Positions 1 through 6,302 of a stretch of 7,130 bases of DNA are shown here, one piece after another. This DNA comes from Xanthobacteraceae bacterium (GTDB lineage Bacteria > Pseudomonadota > Alphaproteobacteria > Rhizobiales > Xanthobacteraceae). How positions within the stretch are numbered: the first letter of the stretch is position 1; the number at the start of each line of letters is the position of its first letter. Position numbers and translations under genes: made by a program. The stretch spans positions 1 to 7,130 of the forward strand of contig JASHVC010000819.1 of the NCBI GenBank assembly GCA_030039655.1, in the 5' to 3' direction. The notes under the pieces were generated by a model. The model saw only the letters and a list, made by a program, of their open reading frames with translations. It made no database searches and was not told where the DNA came from.

Positions 1-426
1 TGTGAGTCGGGTAACTCAGTACCTGTAACCAGTGAGGGCGAAATCTCGTGACCGCACAGGCCCTTTTCTCATGCCTAGCCATCGTCGTTGGTCTTTCGCT
101 CGGCTTCAGCGTGAAGCCGGCGGTGAGATGGGCGTGGCGCGCGGTGGAGCGGCGGCGTCAGGGTTTCTGATCAACTGGCACCGTCAGCCAGTAGCGCAGT
201 GGGGCGTCGGCTTATTTGCGCCCGCTCGAGTTTTCGACTGGCGCGCCAAGCCACGCCGGGTCGATTTGCTTCGACGGAACGTCAGCAGCCTCGGATCAAC
301 TCACTAAATTTAGAGCGGCTTCATTTGCGCGCGCTAACGCGATCGTGTCGCAATGCACAGACCAGCACGAACAAGAATGCGAAGGCCCTCCCCACATGCT
401 CGGGAACCTTGTAAGCTGCATGAGTT

Positions 427-441
427 AAAGTGATGCACTTT
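427..441 (+). promoter_or_regulatory. Inverted repeat in the leader of the Cys-rich peptide gene (possible operator)
   Basis: AAAGTG, three bases (ATG), CACTTT: perfect 6-bp arms centred about 50 nt before the ATG at 484. A GGAAC at 403-407 followed 16 nt later by GTT (424-426) loosely resembles the alphaproteobacterial EcfG general-stress promoter pattern (GGAAC, spacer, CGTT), but the base before GTT is A, not C, and the spacing is slightly short. The repeat is seen directly; any regulatory role is inference. Confidence 0.22.
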
Positions 442-469
442 CGTTCGTCGTTACGACATCGCAATCTAC

Positions 470-477
470 GGAGGAGG
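470..477 (+). promoter_or_regulatory. Strong Shine-Dalgarno fixing the start at 484
   Basis: GGAGGAGG lies 6 nt before the ATG at 484. The frame is open further upstream to an ATG at 430, but that ATG has no ribosome binding site and would place an Arg-rich stretch in front of the signal peptide. The Shine-Dalgarno therefore decides for 484. Confidence 0.8.
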
Positions 478-483
478 ATACTT

Positions 484-714
484 ATGAAAAAACTTGCTCT
501 GACGCTGACGGCCGCCACGTTTGCTCTGGGCGTTTCCGCGCTTACTGCCAGCGCGCAAACGCAAGCTCCGGGCGCGGCGAGCCTGCATGCGCAACTTCAA
601 AACGCTACTCCGATCGTGACCAAGGCCGCCTGCAATGGCTGGGGCCCATATTGCGGCCCGGGTTGGGTGCGCCGATGCGGTTACTGGGGTTGCCGCTGCG
701 TCCGCTGCTGGTAA
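484..714 (+). CDS. Small secreted six-cysteine protein, function unknown
   Basis: The product is a 76-residue precursor. Residues 1-24 are a classic Sec signal peptide: Lys-Lys start, hydrophobic core around 4-22, and a likely cleavage after Ala24 in the ASA/Q context. A mature peptide of about 52 residues follows. It has a polar linker with no cysteine (25-49), then a compact tail rich in Cys, Gly, Trp and Arg with cysteines at 50, 57, 65, 70, 72 and 75, ending RCVRCW. The tail segment CGPGWVRRCGYWGC recalls short Gly-Cys secreted peptides of Bradyrhizobium relatives (GCG...CRPN type), but the CRPN ending is absent and I cannot assign it to that family. Six cysteines could form three disulfides in the periplasm or bind a metal; this is inference. 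A terminator hairpin follows 26 nt after the stop, so the gene is probably monocistronic. Its neighbour at 893 is also a small secreted Cys protein. Confidence 0.75.
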   Translation: MKKLALTLTAATFALGVSALTASAQTQAPGAASLHAQLQNATPIVTKAACNGWGPYCGPGWVRRCGYWGCRCVRCW

Positions 715-740
715 GCGACGATTTACGCGAGAGCTTGATC

Positions 741-775
741 AGCGGGGCCGCCTTTGGGCGGCCTCGCTTGCTTTT
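741..775 (+). terminator. Intrinsic terminator after the six-Cys peptide gene
   Basis: A 12-bp stem (741-752 with 757-768, one G-T wobble) encloses the 4-nt loop TTTG and is followed by a T-rich stretch with TTTT at 772-775. A second hairpin, CGCTTGC (765-771) with GCAAGCG (780-786), shares bases with the first, so the two cannot form together. The T tract is modest, so termination may be incomplete. Confidence 0.6.
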
Positions 776-880
776 GGCGGCAAGCGATCTTCGCAGCACA
801 TTCGTGAGGTGCGAATATCATCAACATGTGTACTGATCTTTCTGGGGTCCGCGGGGTTGATCGCGCAAAATCACCAAGCC

Positions 881-886
881 AGGAGG
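881..886 (+). promoter_or_regulatory. Shine-Dalgarno fixing the start at 893
   Basis: AGGAGG lies 6 nt before the ATG at 893. The same frame is open back to 635 and overlaps the preceding gene, but the signal peptide begins exactly at this ATG, so the short start is chosen. Confidence 0.8.
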
Positions 887-892
887 AATCCC

Positions 893-1156
893 ATGAAGGC
901 TTTGCTGCTCCTAACCGGAATTCTCCTTGCCGCTGCAGCGACGCGCACGCCCGCCGAGGCGCAAAACTATCCCTGGTGCGCCTACTACAGCGGCAGAGCT
1001 GGCGGCACCAATTGCGGCTTCACCAGCTATGAACAATGCATGGCGACCGTGAGTGGCATCGGCGGCTTCTGTAGCGTCAATACTCAATATGTGCCGCCGC
1101 CCGGCCCACACACGCCGGCGGTTTATCGCCGGCACAAGCGCCCTTCGCATTCATAA
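893..1156 (+). CDS. DUF3551 family small secreted protein
   Basis: The product is an 87-residue precursor. Residues 1-23 form a signal peptide (MK start, Leu/Ala core, probable cleavage after AEA, before Gln24). The mature part begins QNYPWCAYYSGRAGG, followed by NCGF, the segment SYEQCMATVSGIGGFC, and a Pro-rich, basic C-terminus. This pattern is the hallmark of DUF3551, a family of short periplasmic or secreted proteins that exists in many copies in Bradyrhizobium and relatives and has no established function. The four cysteines (29, 41, 49, 60) match the usual spacing and probably form two disulfides. Length is normal for the family. The gene lies 178 nt after the six-Cys peptide gene on the same strand, behind a terminator, and ends 35 nt from the convergent lolD stop. 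Confidence 0.85.
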   Translation: MKALLLLTGILLAAAATRTPAEAQNYPWCAYYSGRAGGTNCGFTSYEQCMATVSGIGGFCSVNTQYVPPPGPHTPAVYRRHKRPSHS

Positions 1157-1172
1157 AACTGAAATTGCCGAG

Positions 1173-1188
1173 ACTGCCGCTAGGCAGT
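1173..1188. terminator. Weak hairpin between convergent genes
   Basis: ACTGCC, loop GCTA, GGCAGT: a 6-bp stem in the 35-nt gap between the convergent DUF3551 and lolD genes. It is well placed as a shared terminator. However, no T run follows on the plus strand, and on the minus strand the nearest TTTT (1155-1158) is about 14 nt away, inside the neighbouring gene's stop region. The hairpin is seen; termination is inferred. Confidence 0.3.
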
Positions 1189-1191
1189 GCC

Positions 1192-1932
1192 TTACGTCAG
1201 CTCGACAACGAGCCCATCGCGGATAGTCACGCGGCGATCCATTTGCGAGGCGAGATCGAGGTTGTGCGTGGCGATGATAGCCGCGAGCCCCGAGGCGCGG
1301 ACCAATTGAGACAGCGTCGCGAACACGCGCTCGGAGGTATGAACGTCGAGATTGCCGGTCGGCTCGTCGGCCAAGAGCAAACGCGGCGCGTTCGCAACCG
1401 CACGCGCGATGGCGACCCGTTGCTGCTCGCCGCCCGACAGTTCGGTCGGGCGGTGAGTTAGTCGGTCCTTAAGCCCGAGGTAGCTCAGCAATTCGTTGGC
1501 GCGATTGCTTGCTTCCGCGCGCGACAGGCCACGGATCATCTGCGGCAGCATCACGTTCTCCAGCGCGGAGAATTCCGGCAACAGATGATGGAACTGATAG
1601 ACGAAGCCGATATCGTTGCGCCGGATCTGGGTGCGCTCGAGGTCGGTCAGTTCCGAGGTCGCCACGGTATCGATATAGACCTCGCCGGCGTCGGGGTGTT
1701 CGAGCAGGCCCGCGATGTGCAGCAGTGTCGACTTTCCTGCCCCGGACGGAGCGACCAGCGCCACCGATTGCCCGGGCCATACCGCAAGCTCGGCGCCCTT
1801 GAGGACGTCAAGCGTCGAATCGCCTTGATGGAACTGCCGACTAATGCCGTGCAGGAAGATGAGCGGCTGCTCTTCTTCCTTGTGTGCGGCCGGCGGCGGG
1901 GTGGTTTCGGTTATCGTGGTCTTGTCGTCCAT
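1192..1932 (-). CDS. lolD: Lipoprotein-releasing ABC transporter ATPase LolD
   Basis: This is the cytoplasmic ATPase of the Lol complex. Its ATP hydrolysis drives LolC/LolE-type permeases to lift outer-membrane lipoproteins out of the inner membrane for transfer to LolA. The 246-residue product has every ABC motif: Walker [10 protein letters not shown] (61-69), Q-loop Gln113 in [17 protein letters not shown], signature LSGGEQQR (165-172), Walker B LLLADE (185-190) with Glu190 as the catalytic base, PTGNLD D-loop region, and switch His223 in ATHN. The Walker A first residue is Ala rather than the canonical Gly; the essential GxGKST remains. The '[14 protein letters not shown]' stretch and PTGNLD are typical of the LolD/MacB/FtsE group. 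The first ~22 residues form a Pro/Glu-rich extension that makes it slightly longer than E. coli LolD. Only 9 nt separate its ATG from the upstream permease stop, with no clear Shine-Dalgarno, suggesting translational coupling. MacB-type identity is unlikely because the permeases are separate LolC/E-type proteins. Confidence 0.95.
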   Translation of the reverse strand: MDDKTTITETTPPPAAHKEEEQPLIFLHGISRQFHQGDSTLDVLKGAELAVWPGQSVALVAPSGAGKSTLLHIAGLLEHPDAGEVYIDTVATSELTDLERTQIRRNDIGFVYQFHHLLPEFSALENVMLPQMIRGLSRAEASNRANELLSYLGLKDRLTHRPTELSGGEQQRVAIARAVANAPRLLLADEPTGNLDVHTSERVFATLSQLVRASGLAAIIATHNLDLASQMDRRVTIRDGLVVELT

Positions 1933-1941
1933 CGTTCGTGA

Positions 1942-3195
1942 TCATTCGTAGCGAAGCGCTTCGACCGGGTCGAGACGCGCGGCGCGCCAGGATGGATACA
2001 AGGTCGCAAGCAACGACAAAGCAAGCGCCATGACCACCACGGCGGTGGTTTCCTTGACATCCATGTCGGCGGGCAGCTTCGAGAGAAAATAAAGCTCCGG
2101 CGAAAACAGATCGGTGTGGGTAAGCCAAGACAGGAAGCGCCGGATCTCATCGATGTTGAGGCAGATGACGGTACCGAGGAGAAAACCCGCCAAGGTGCCG
2201 ACAATGCCTATCGACGACCCGGTGATGAGAAAGACGCGCATGATCGAACCCTGTGTCGCCCCCATGGTGCGCAGGATGGCGATGTCGCTGCCCTTATCCT
2301 TCACCAGCATGATCAGGCCCGAAACGATGTTAAGCGCGGCGACCAGCACGATCAGCGTCAGGATCAAAAACATGACGTTGCGTTCGACCTGAAGCGCATT
2401 GAAGAATGTTGCGTTGCGCTGCCGCCAATCGATCATGTAGATGGGGCGCGCCGCCGCATCGGTCACGAGTTTGCGGAAGCTGTCGACGTGATCGGGATCG
2501 TCCGTATAGACCTCGATAGCCGTGACATCGCCCGAACGGGTGAAATAGGCCTGAGCCTCCGCGAGCGGCATGAACACAAAGGCCGCGTCGTATTCCGACA
2601 TACCAATCTCGAACACCGCGGAGACCTTGTAGGCCTTGATGCGCGGCGTCGTGCCGAACGGCGTCACCGAGCCGCGCGGTGATACAAGCGTAAGATTGTC
2701 ACCCGCGTGCACGGACAGCTGCTCGGCGAGACGGCTGCCGATGGCAATCCCCTGGCCCTGATCGAACCCGTCAAGCGTGCCTTGTTTGATGTTGCGCGCG
2801 ATCGAGCCGAGCTTCGCCAGATCGGCGCCCCGGATGCCGCGCACCAGCACGCCCGACGCGTTGAGCGGCGACGAGGCCAGCGCCTGCCCTTCGACGATGG
2901 GCGCCGCGAGACGGATGCCTTCGACCTTGGACACGCGATCCGCCACCGCTTCCCAATCGGTGAGCGGCGATTCAAGCGGCTGAATGAGCAAATGGCCGTT
3001 GAGTCCGAGAATCTTGTCGAGCAATTCCTGACGGAAGCCGTTCATCACCGCCATGACGATAATCAATGTGGCGACACCGAGCATAATGCCGAGGAAGGAG
3101 AAGCCGGCGATGACAGAGATGAATCCTTCCTTCCGACGCGCGCGCAGATAACGCAGCGACAGCATCCACTCGAACGGAGCGAACCAGTGCGTGCC
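1942..3195 (-). repeat. Tandem gene duplication, downstream unit
   Basis: This 1254-bp stretch (417 codons plus stop) is homologous over its full length and without indels to 3290-4543. A 41-bp segment (2351-2391) matches 3699-3739 with a single mismatch. Both units are preceded by the same GCGGGGAC core upstream of the start codon, so the copied segment probably included the ribosome binding region. Confidence 0.85.
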
Positions 3196-3240
3196 GGTGT
3201 CGATTGCTTCGGCCGTATGGGCGCCGGTCGTCTCGGCCAT
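1942..3240 (-). CDS. LolC/LolE-family lipoprotein-releasing permease (second tandem copy, LolF-type)
   Basis: This is the inner-membrane permease of the Lol lipoprotein exporter, working with LolD. The 432-residue product has the family layout: TM1 at about 42-67, a MacB-like periplasmic domain at about 68-288, then TM2 (289-313), TM3 (333-361) and TM4 (399-416) in an FtsX-type domain. The cytoplasmic loop VKDKGSDIAILRTMGATQG (313-331) is the expected contact with LolD. TPFGTTPR (193-200) matches the 'Hook' of E. coli LolC (TPMGRIPS), which grips LolA. The frame is open back to 3372 inside the upstream gene, but ATG 3240 is chosen because GGGGA lies 10 nt before it and it leaves a 49-nt gap after the upstream stop. 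It aligns without gaps, from residue 16 to the end, with the adjacent paralogue at about 79% identity. Its N-terminus is 10 residues longer than the paralogue's. LolC versus LolE cannot be assigned, so no symbol is given. Confidence 0.92.
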   Translation of the reverse strand: MAETTGAHTAEAIDTGTHWFAPFEWMLSLRYLRARRKEGFISVIAGFSFLGIMLGVATLIIVMAVMNGFRQELLDKILGLNGHLLIQPLESPLTDWEAVADRVSKVEGIRLAAPIVEGQALASSPLNASGVLVRGIRGADLAKLGSIARNIKQGTLDGFDQGQGIAIGSRLAEQLSVHAGDNLTLVSPRGSVTPFGTTPRIKAYKVSAVFEIGMSEYDAAFVFMPLAEAQAYFTRSGDVTAIEVYTDDPDHVDSFRKLVTDAAARPIYMIDWRQRNATFFNALQVERNVMFLILTLIVLVAALNIVSGLIMLVKDKGSDIAILRTMGATQGSIMRVFLITGSSIGIVGTLAGFLLGTVICLNIDEIRRFLSWLTHTDLFSPELYFLSKLPADMDVKETTAVVVMALALSLLATLYPSWRAARLDPVEALRYE

Positions 3241-3289
3241 CAAATTTTTGTCCCCGCTTACGATTCCGCGTTGCCCGCGATTCGGCTTG

Positions 3290-4543
3290 TTACTCGTAGC
3301 GTAACGCTTCGATGGGATCGAGTCGCGCCGCCCGCCAGGACGGGTAAAGGGTAGCCAGCAGCGAAAGCCCAAGCGCCATGACCAGGACGGCCGTGGTTTC
3401 GCTTACATTCATGTCGGCCGGAAGCTTCGACAGGAAATAAATCTCACGCGAAAACGGATCAACGCTGGTGAGCCATTCGAGAAAGCGCCGCACCGACTCG
3501 ATGTTGACGCACACCAGGGTACCCAACAGGAAGCCGACGAGCGTTCCGACAATCCCGATCGAGGCTCCGGTGATAAGGAACACGCGCATGATCGCGCCTT
3601 GCGTTGCGCCCATGGTGCGCAGGATGGCGATTTCCCGTGCCTTGTCCTTCACCAGCATGATCAGGCCGGAGACGATGTTGAGCGCCGCCACCAGCACAAT
3701 CAGCGTCAGGATCAGAAACATGACGTTGCGTTCGACCTGGAGCGCGTTGAAAAACGTCGCGTTCAGTTCGCGCCAGTCGGCGATGTGGATTGGCCGCTGG
3801 GCCGCCTCGGTCACCAACGGACGCAGCCGATCGACGCTCTCCGGGTCACCAGTGTAGACGTCGATGGCGGAAACATCCTTCGGGTGATTGAAAAAGGCCT
3901 GGGCCTCGCTCAGCGGCATGAACACAAAGGTGCCGTCGTATTCCGACATGCCGATCTCAAAGATAGCCGCGACCTTATAGGTCTTCATGCGCGGCGAGGT
4001 GCCGAACGGCGTCACGTCGCCGTGGGGTGTAAGGATCGAAATGTTGTCGCCCGCCTGCAGCGAAAGCTGCTCAGCCAAGCGGCTACCGATGGCCACGCCC
4101 TGCCCCTGGTCGAAGCCGTCAAGCGTGCCGCGCTTGATGTTCCGAGCGACGGAGCTGAGCTTCGCCAGATCGCCGCCGCGGATGCCGCGAACAAGTACAC
4201 CGGAAGCACTATACGGCGAGGAGGCCAGCGCCTGCCCATCGACGATCGGCGCCGCGGCGCGCACGCCGTCGACCTTAGAGATGCGATCCGCCACCACGTC
4301 CCAATCCGTGAAGGGAGAACCTTGGGCCTGAATGAGCAAGTCGCCGTTGAGCCCCAGCATCTTGTCGAACAATTCGTGGCGGAACCCATTCATGACCGCC
4401 ATGACGATGATGAGGGTCGCCACCCCGAGCACAATGCCGACGAAGGAAAATCCGGCAATCACCGAAATAAATCCCTCCCTGCGCCGGGCGCGCAGATAGC
4501 GAAGGGACAGCATCCACTCGAAGGGAGCGAAGGGGTGGGTGCC
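3290..4543 (-). repeat. Tandem gene duplication, upstream unit
   Basis: This is the partner of 1942-3195, in direct orientation. The repeats are separated by the 49-nt spacer plus the copy-specific N-terminal codons. The spacer (3241-3289) shows no homology to the region before the upstream copy beyond the GCGGGGAC Shine-Dalgarno core. Confidence 0.85.
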
Positions 4544-4558
4544 GGTCAATTCGGGCAT
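3290..4558 (-). CDS. LolC/LolE-family lipoprotein-releasing permease (first tandem copy, LolF-type)
   Basis: This 422-residue permease of the lipoprotein exporter has the same architecture as its neighbour: TM1 at about 32-57, periplasmic MacB-like domain to about 278, TM2 (279-303), TM3 (323-351) and TM4 (389-406). The coupling loop is VKDKAREIAILRTMGATQG (303-321). The Hook-like segment is TPFGTSPR (183-190). The start at 4558 is supported by GGGGA 8 nt upstream and by a short, normal-looking N-terminus (MPELTGTHPFAPFEWML). Length fits the LolC/LolE family (about 400-430). Most alphaproteobacteria that I recall carry one such gene between proS and lolD, so the pair probably arose by local duplication and may form a heterodimer with LolD. 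Substitutions relative to the other copy are mostly conservative, and all motifs are intact, so neither copy looks like a pseudogene. The gene starts 106 nt after the proS stop and may be co-transcribed with it. Confidence 0.92.
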   Translation of the reverse strand: MPELTGTHPFAPFEWMLSLRYLRARRREGFISVIAGFSFVGIVLGVATLIIVMAVMNGFRHELFDKMLGLNGDLLIQAQGSPFTDWDVVADRISKVDGVRAAAPIVDGQALASSPYSASGVLVRGIRGGDLAKLSSVARNIKRGTLDGFDQGQGVAIGSRLAEQLSLQAGDNISILTPHGDVTPFGTSPRMKTYKVAAIFEIGMSEYDGTFVFMPLSEAQAFFNHPKDVSAIDVYTGDPESVDRLRPLVTEAAQRPIHIADWRELNATFFNALQVERNVMFLILTLIVLVAALNIVSGLIMLVKDKAREIAILRTMGATQGAIMRVFLITGASIGIVGTLVGFLLGTLVCVNIESVRRFLEWLTSVDPFSREIYFLSKLPADMNVSETTAVLVMALGLSLLATLYPSWRAARLDPIEALRYE

Positions 4559-4664
4559 TCAGGGGGTCCCCGCGAACACCCCGACTTTCACACGATTCTG
4601 TCGGTTTCAAGCCGACAATCAGCGCACCGAAATGCCGCAGCGCACAGGTTCATGCGCGTTGACT

Positions 4665-5990
4665 TCATACGCCCGTCAGGCGGGCCACGGCGTCATTGAG
4701 CGTCATGAGTTCCCGCTGGCCGTCGGCGCGGCGTTTGACCTCAACTTTTCCCTCGGCAAGCCCCCGCGGGCCGACCAGGATCTGCCGGGGGATGCCGATC
4801 AGGTCGGCGGTCGCGAATTTCGCCCCCGGCCGCTCGTCCAGGTCATGGTAGAGCGCGTCGATCCCCTTAGCCGCCAAGGCCGCGTAAAGGCGCTCGCAGG
4901 CCGGGTCCGTGTCGGCTCCACCCTGCTTCAAGTTGAGTATCATGGCCTGGAACGGTGCCACCGGCTCCGGCCATTTGATGCCGGCTTCGTCATGGAAGGC
5001 CTCGATGACGGCACCAACGAGCCGGCTCGGGCCGATGCCGTAGGAGCCCATATGCACCGGGTGCTCCGCCCCATCGGGGCCTGCCACCACGGCCTTCATG
5101 GGCACCGAATACTTGGTCCCGAAATAGAAGATGTGACCGACCTCGATGCCCCGCGCCGACAACCGCTTGTCGGCGGCAAGTTTGGCGAAGGCGACCTCCT
5201 CGTGCTTGTCGGAGGTCGCCGCATAAAGCGACGTCCACTGGTCCACAATGCCCTGCAAGGCCGGGACATTAGCGAAGTCTACGTCGGGTCCCGGCACGTC
5301 AAAGCCGAGATAATCGCGGTCGCAAAACACCTCGCTTTCGCCGGTATCGGCCAGGATGATGAACTCGTGGGAAAGATTGCCGCCGATGGGCCCGCTCTCC
5401 GCCACCATCGGGATCGAGCGCAGGCCCATGCGCGCGAAGGTGCGCAGGTACGCCACAAACATGCGGTTGTAGGCGTGCTTGGCGCCCTCGAAGTCGAGAT
5501 CGAACGAATACGCGTCCTTCATAAGGAACTCACGCCCGCGCATGAGGCCGAAGCGCGGTCGCACCTCGTCGCGGAATTTCCACTGGATATGGTAGAGGTT
5601 GAGCGGCAGGTCCTTATAGGACCGGACATAGCTGCGGAAGATCGCCGTAATCATCTCCTCATTGGTCGGGCCATAGAGCATGTCGCGCTCGTGGCGGTCC
5701 TTGATGCGCAGCATTTCCTTGCCGTAGGCGTCGTAGCGGCCGCTTTCCCGCCAGAGATCGGCCGACTGAATAGTCGGCATCAAAAGCTCGATGGCGCCTG
5801 CACGATTCTGCTCCTCGCGCACGATCTGGCAGACCTTCTGCAGCACGCGAAAGCCGAGCGGCAGGAACGAATAGATGCCGGCGGCTTCCTGGCGGATCAT
5901 GCCGGCGCGTAGCATCAGCCGGTGCGAGGCGATCTCTGCCTCCTTCGGTGTCTCGCGCAGAATCGGCAAAAAATAACGGGACAGGCGCAT
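4665..5990 (-). CDS. proS: Prolyl-tRNA synthetase, short bacterial form
   Basis: This is the cytoplasmic class II enzyme that charges tRNA-Pro with proline using ATP. The 441-residue product begins [20 protein letters not shown], the usual start of the alphaproteobacterial enzyme. The frame stays open to an ATG at 6062, but the 24 extra residues are not family-like. Visible elements are motif 1 (about 35-75, ending [13 protein letters not shown]), the GPTNEEMI segment (107-114), motif 2 ([26 protein letters not shown], 139-164), motif 3 ([12 protein letters not shown], 313-324, with Arg323), and a C-terminal anticodon-binding domain (about 345-441) with [17 protein letters not shown]. The INS editing domain between motifs 2 and 3 that E. 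coli ProS carries is missing, as is normal for this clade, so mis-acylated Ala-tRNA-Pro would need editing in trans. No clear Shine-Dalgarno precedes the ATG. It is followed at 106 nt by the lol permease genes. Confidence 0.96.
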   Translation of the reverse strand: MRLSRYFLPILRETPKEAEIASHRLMLRAGMIRQEAAGIYSFLPLGFRVLQKVCQIVREEQNRAGAIELLMPTIQSADLWRESGRYDAYGKEMLRIKDRHERDMLYGPTNEEMITAIFRSYVRSYKDLPLNLYHIQWKFRDEVRPRFGLMRGREFLMKDAYSFDLDFEGAKHAYNRMFVAYLRTFARMGLRSIPMVAESGPIGGNLSHEFIILADTGESEVFCDRDYLGFDVPGPDVDFANVPALQGIVDQWTSLYAATSDKHEEVAFAKLAADKRLSARGIEVGHIFYFGTKYSVPMKAVVAGPDGAEHPVHMGSYGIGPSRLVGAVIEAFHDEAGIKWPEPVAPFQAMILNLKQGGADTDPACERLYAALAAKGIDALYHDLDERPGAKFATADLIGIPRQILVGPRGLAEGKVEVKRRADGQRELMTLNDAVARLTGV

Positions 5991-6302
5991 ACGGCTTTTG
6001 CGGTTTGGGCTGAAGATTGGCCGGGCAGTGAAGCCGCATAGCGCTCGAAACACAAGCGCCAAAGCCTTGTGGGCGGAAGCAACAAAATATTGTTGTTGGA
6101 GTCGTCTAAAGCAGATGACAAATGTTTAAAGATCGACTACGAGTGATTTTGGCTATCGCCGACACCACGAGCTTGAGCGCGGTGATCTTGAGATAGCGGT
6201 CCAAGTCTTGGGAGGATGGCCTGAGAGCGCGCTAAACGCCGCCGCCATGCCGTAAGCATCGCCAGAAAATTAGGCGTGGATGAGGGTCTGACGAGGAATT
6301 TG

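Larger units (their letters stand above)
1..483. other. Left-end region without a supportable gene
   Basis: No reading frame here has a ribosome binding site, a recognisable motif or a family resemblance. A GTG-started frame (32-307, 91 codons) is open but very rich in Arg and Trp, lacks a Shine-Dalgarno and overlaps other equally open frames, as GC-rich non-coding DNA often does. Three short structures are visible: a hairpin at 101-119 (8-bp arms, 3-nt loop), a 10-bp AT-rich palindrome CTAAATTTAG at 304-313, and an inverted repeat AAAGTG/CACTTT at 427-441 just upstream of the next gene. The right part, roughly 380-483, is presumably the promoter and 5' leader of the gene at 484. Confidence 0.5.

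Noticed and set aside
1..51. Possible C-terminal end of a gene entering from the left (frame ends ...VPVTSEGEIS then TGA)
   Set aside because: Only 16 codons are visible, which is too little to tell coding from chance.
32..307. 91-codon GTG-started frame at the left end
   Set aside because: No Shine-Dalgarno, no recognisable domain, Arg/Trp-rich composition, and two overlapping frames equally open; not supportable as a gene.
3241..3372. Longer N-terminus for the downstream lol permease (open to 3372, overlapping the upstream gene)
   Set aside because: The extra 44 residues read through the neighbour's end, are Arg/Pro-rich and unlike the family, while ATG 3240 has GGGGA upstream.
1942..4558. 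Assigning lolC and lolE individually to the two permeases
   Set aside because: At about 79% mutual identity and with the Hook in both, neither is specifically LolC or LolE; LolF-type paralogues is the safer description.
3599..4699. 366-codon plus-strand frame opposite the upstream lol permease
   Set aside because: It is the antisense shadow of a real permease gene. A similar antisense frame appears at 2116-2682 opposite the paralogue, simply because the coding strands are homologous.
4539..5912. 457-codon open frame on the plus strand opposite proS
   Set aside because: It is antisense to an unmistakable prolyl-tRNA synthetase, has no ribosome site and no family motif, and is His/Arg/Asp-rich as expected for the complement of GC-rich codons.
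5991..6062. Longer N-terminus for ProS (ATG at 6062)
   Set aside because: The 24 added residues precede the conserved family start [10 protein letters not shown] and have no supporting ribosome site.
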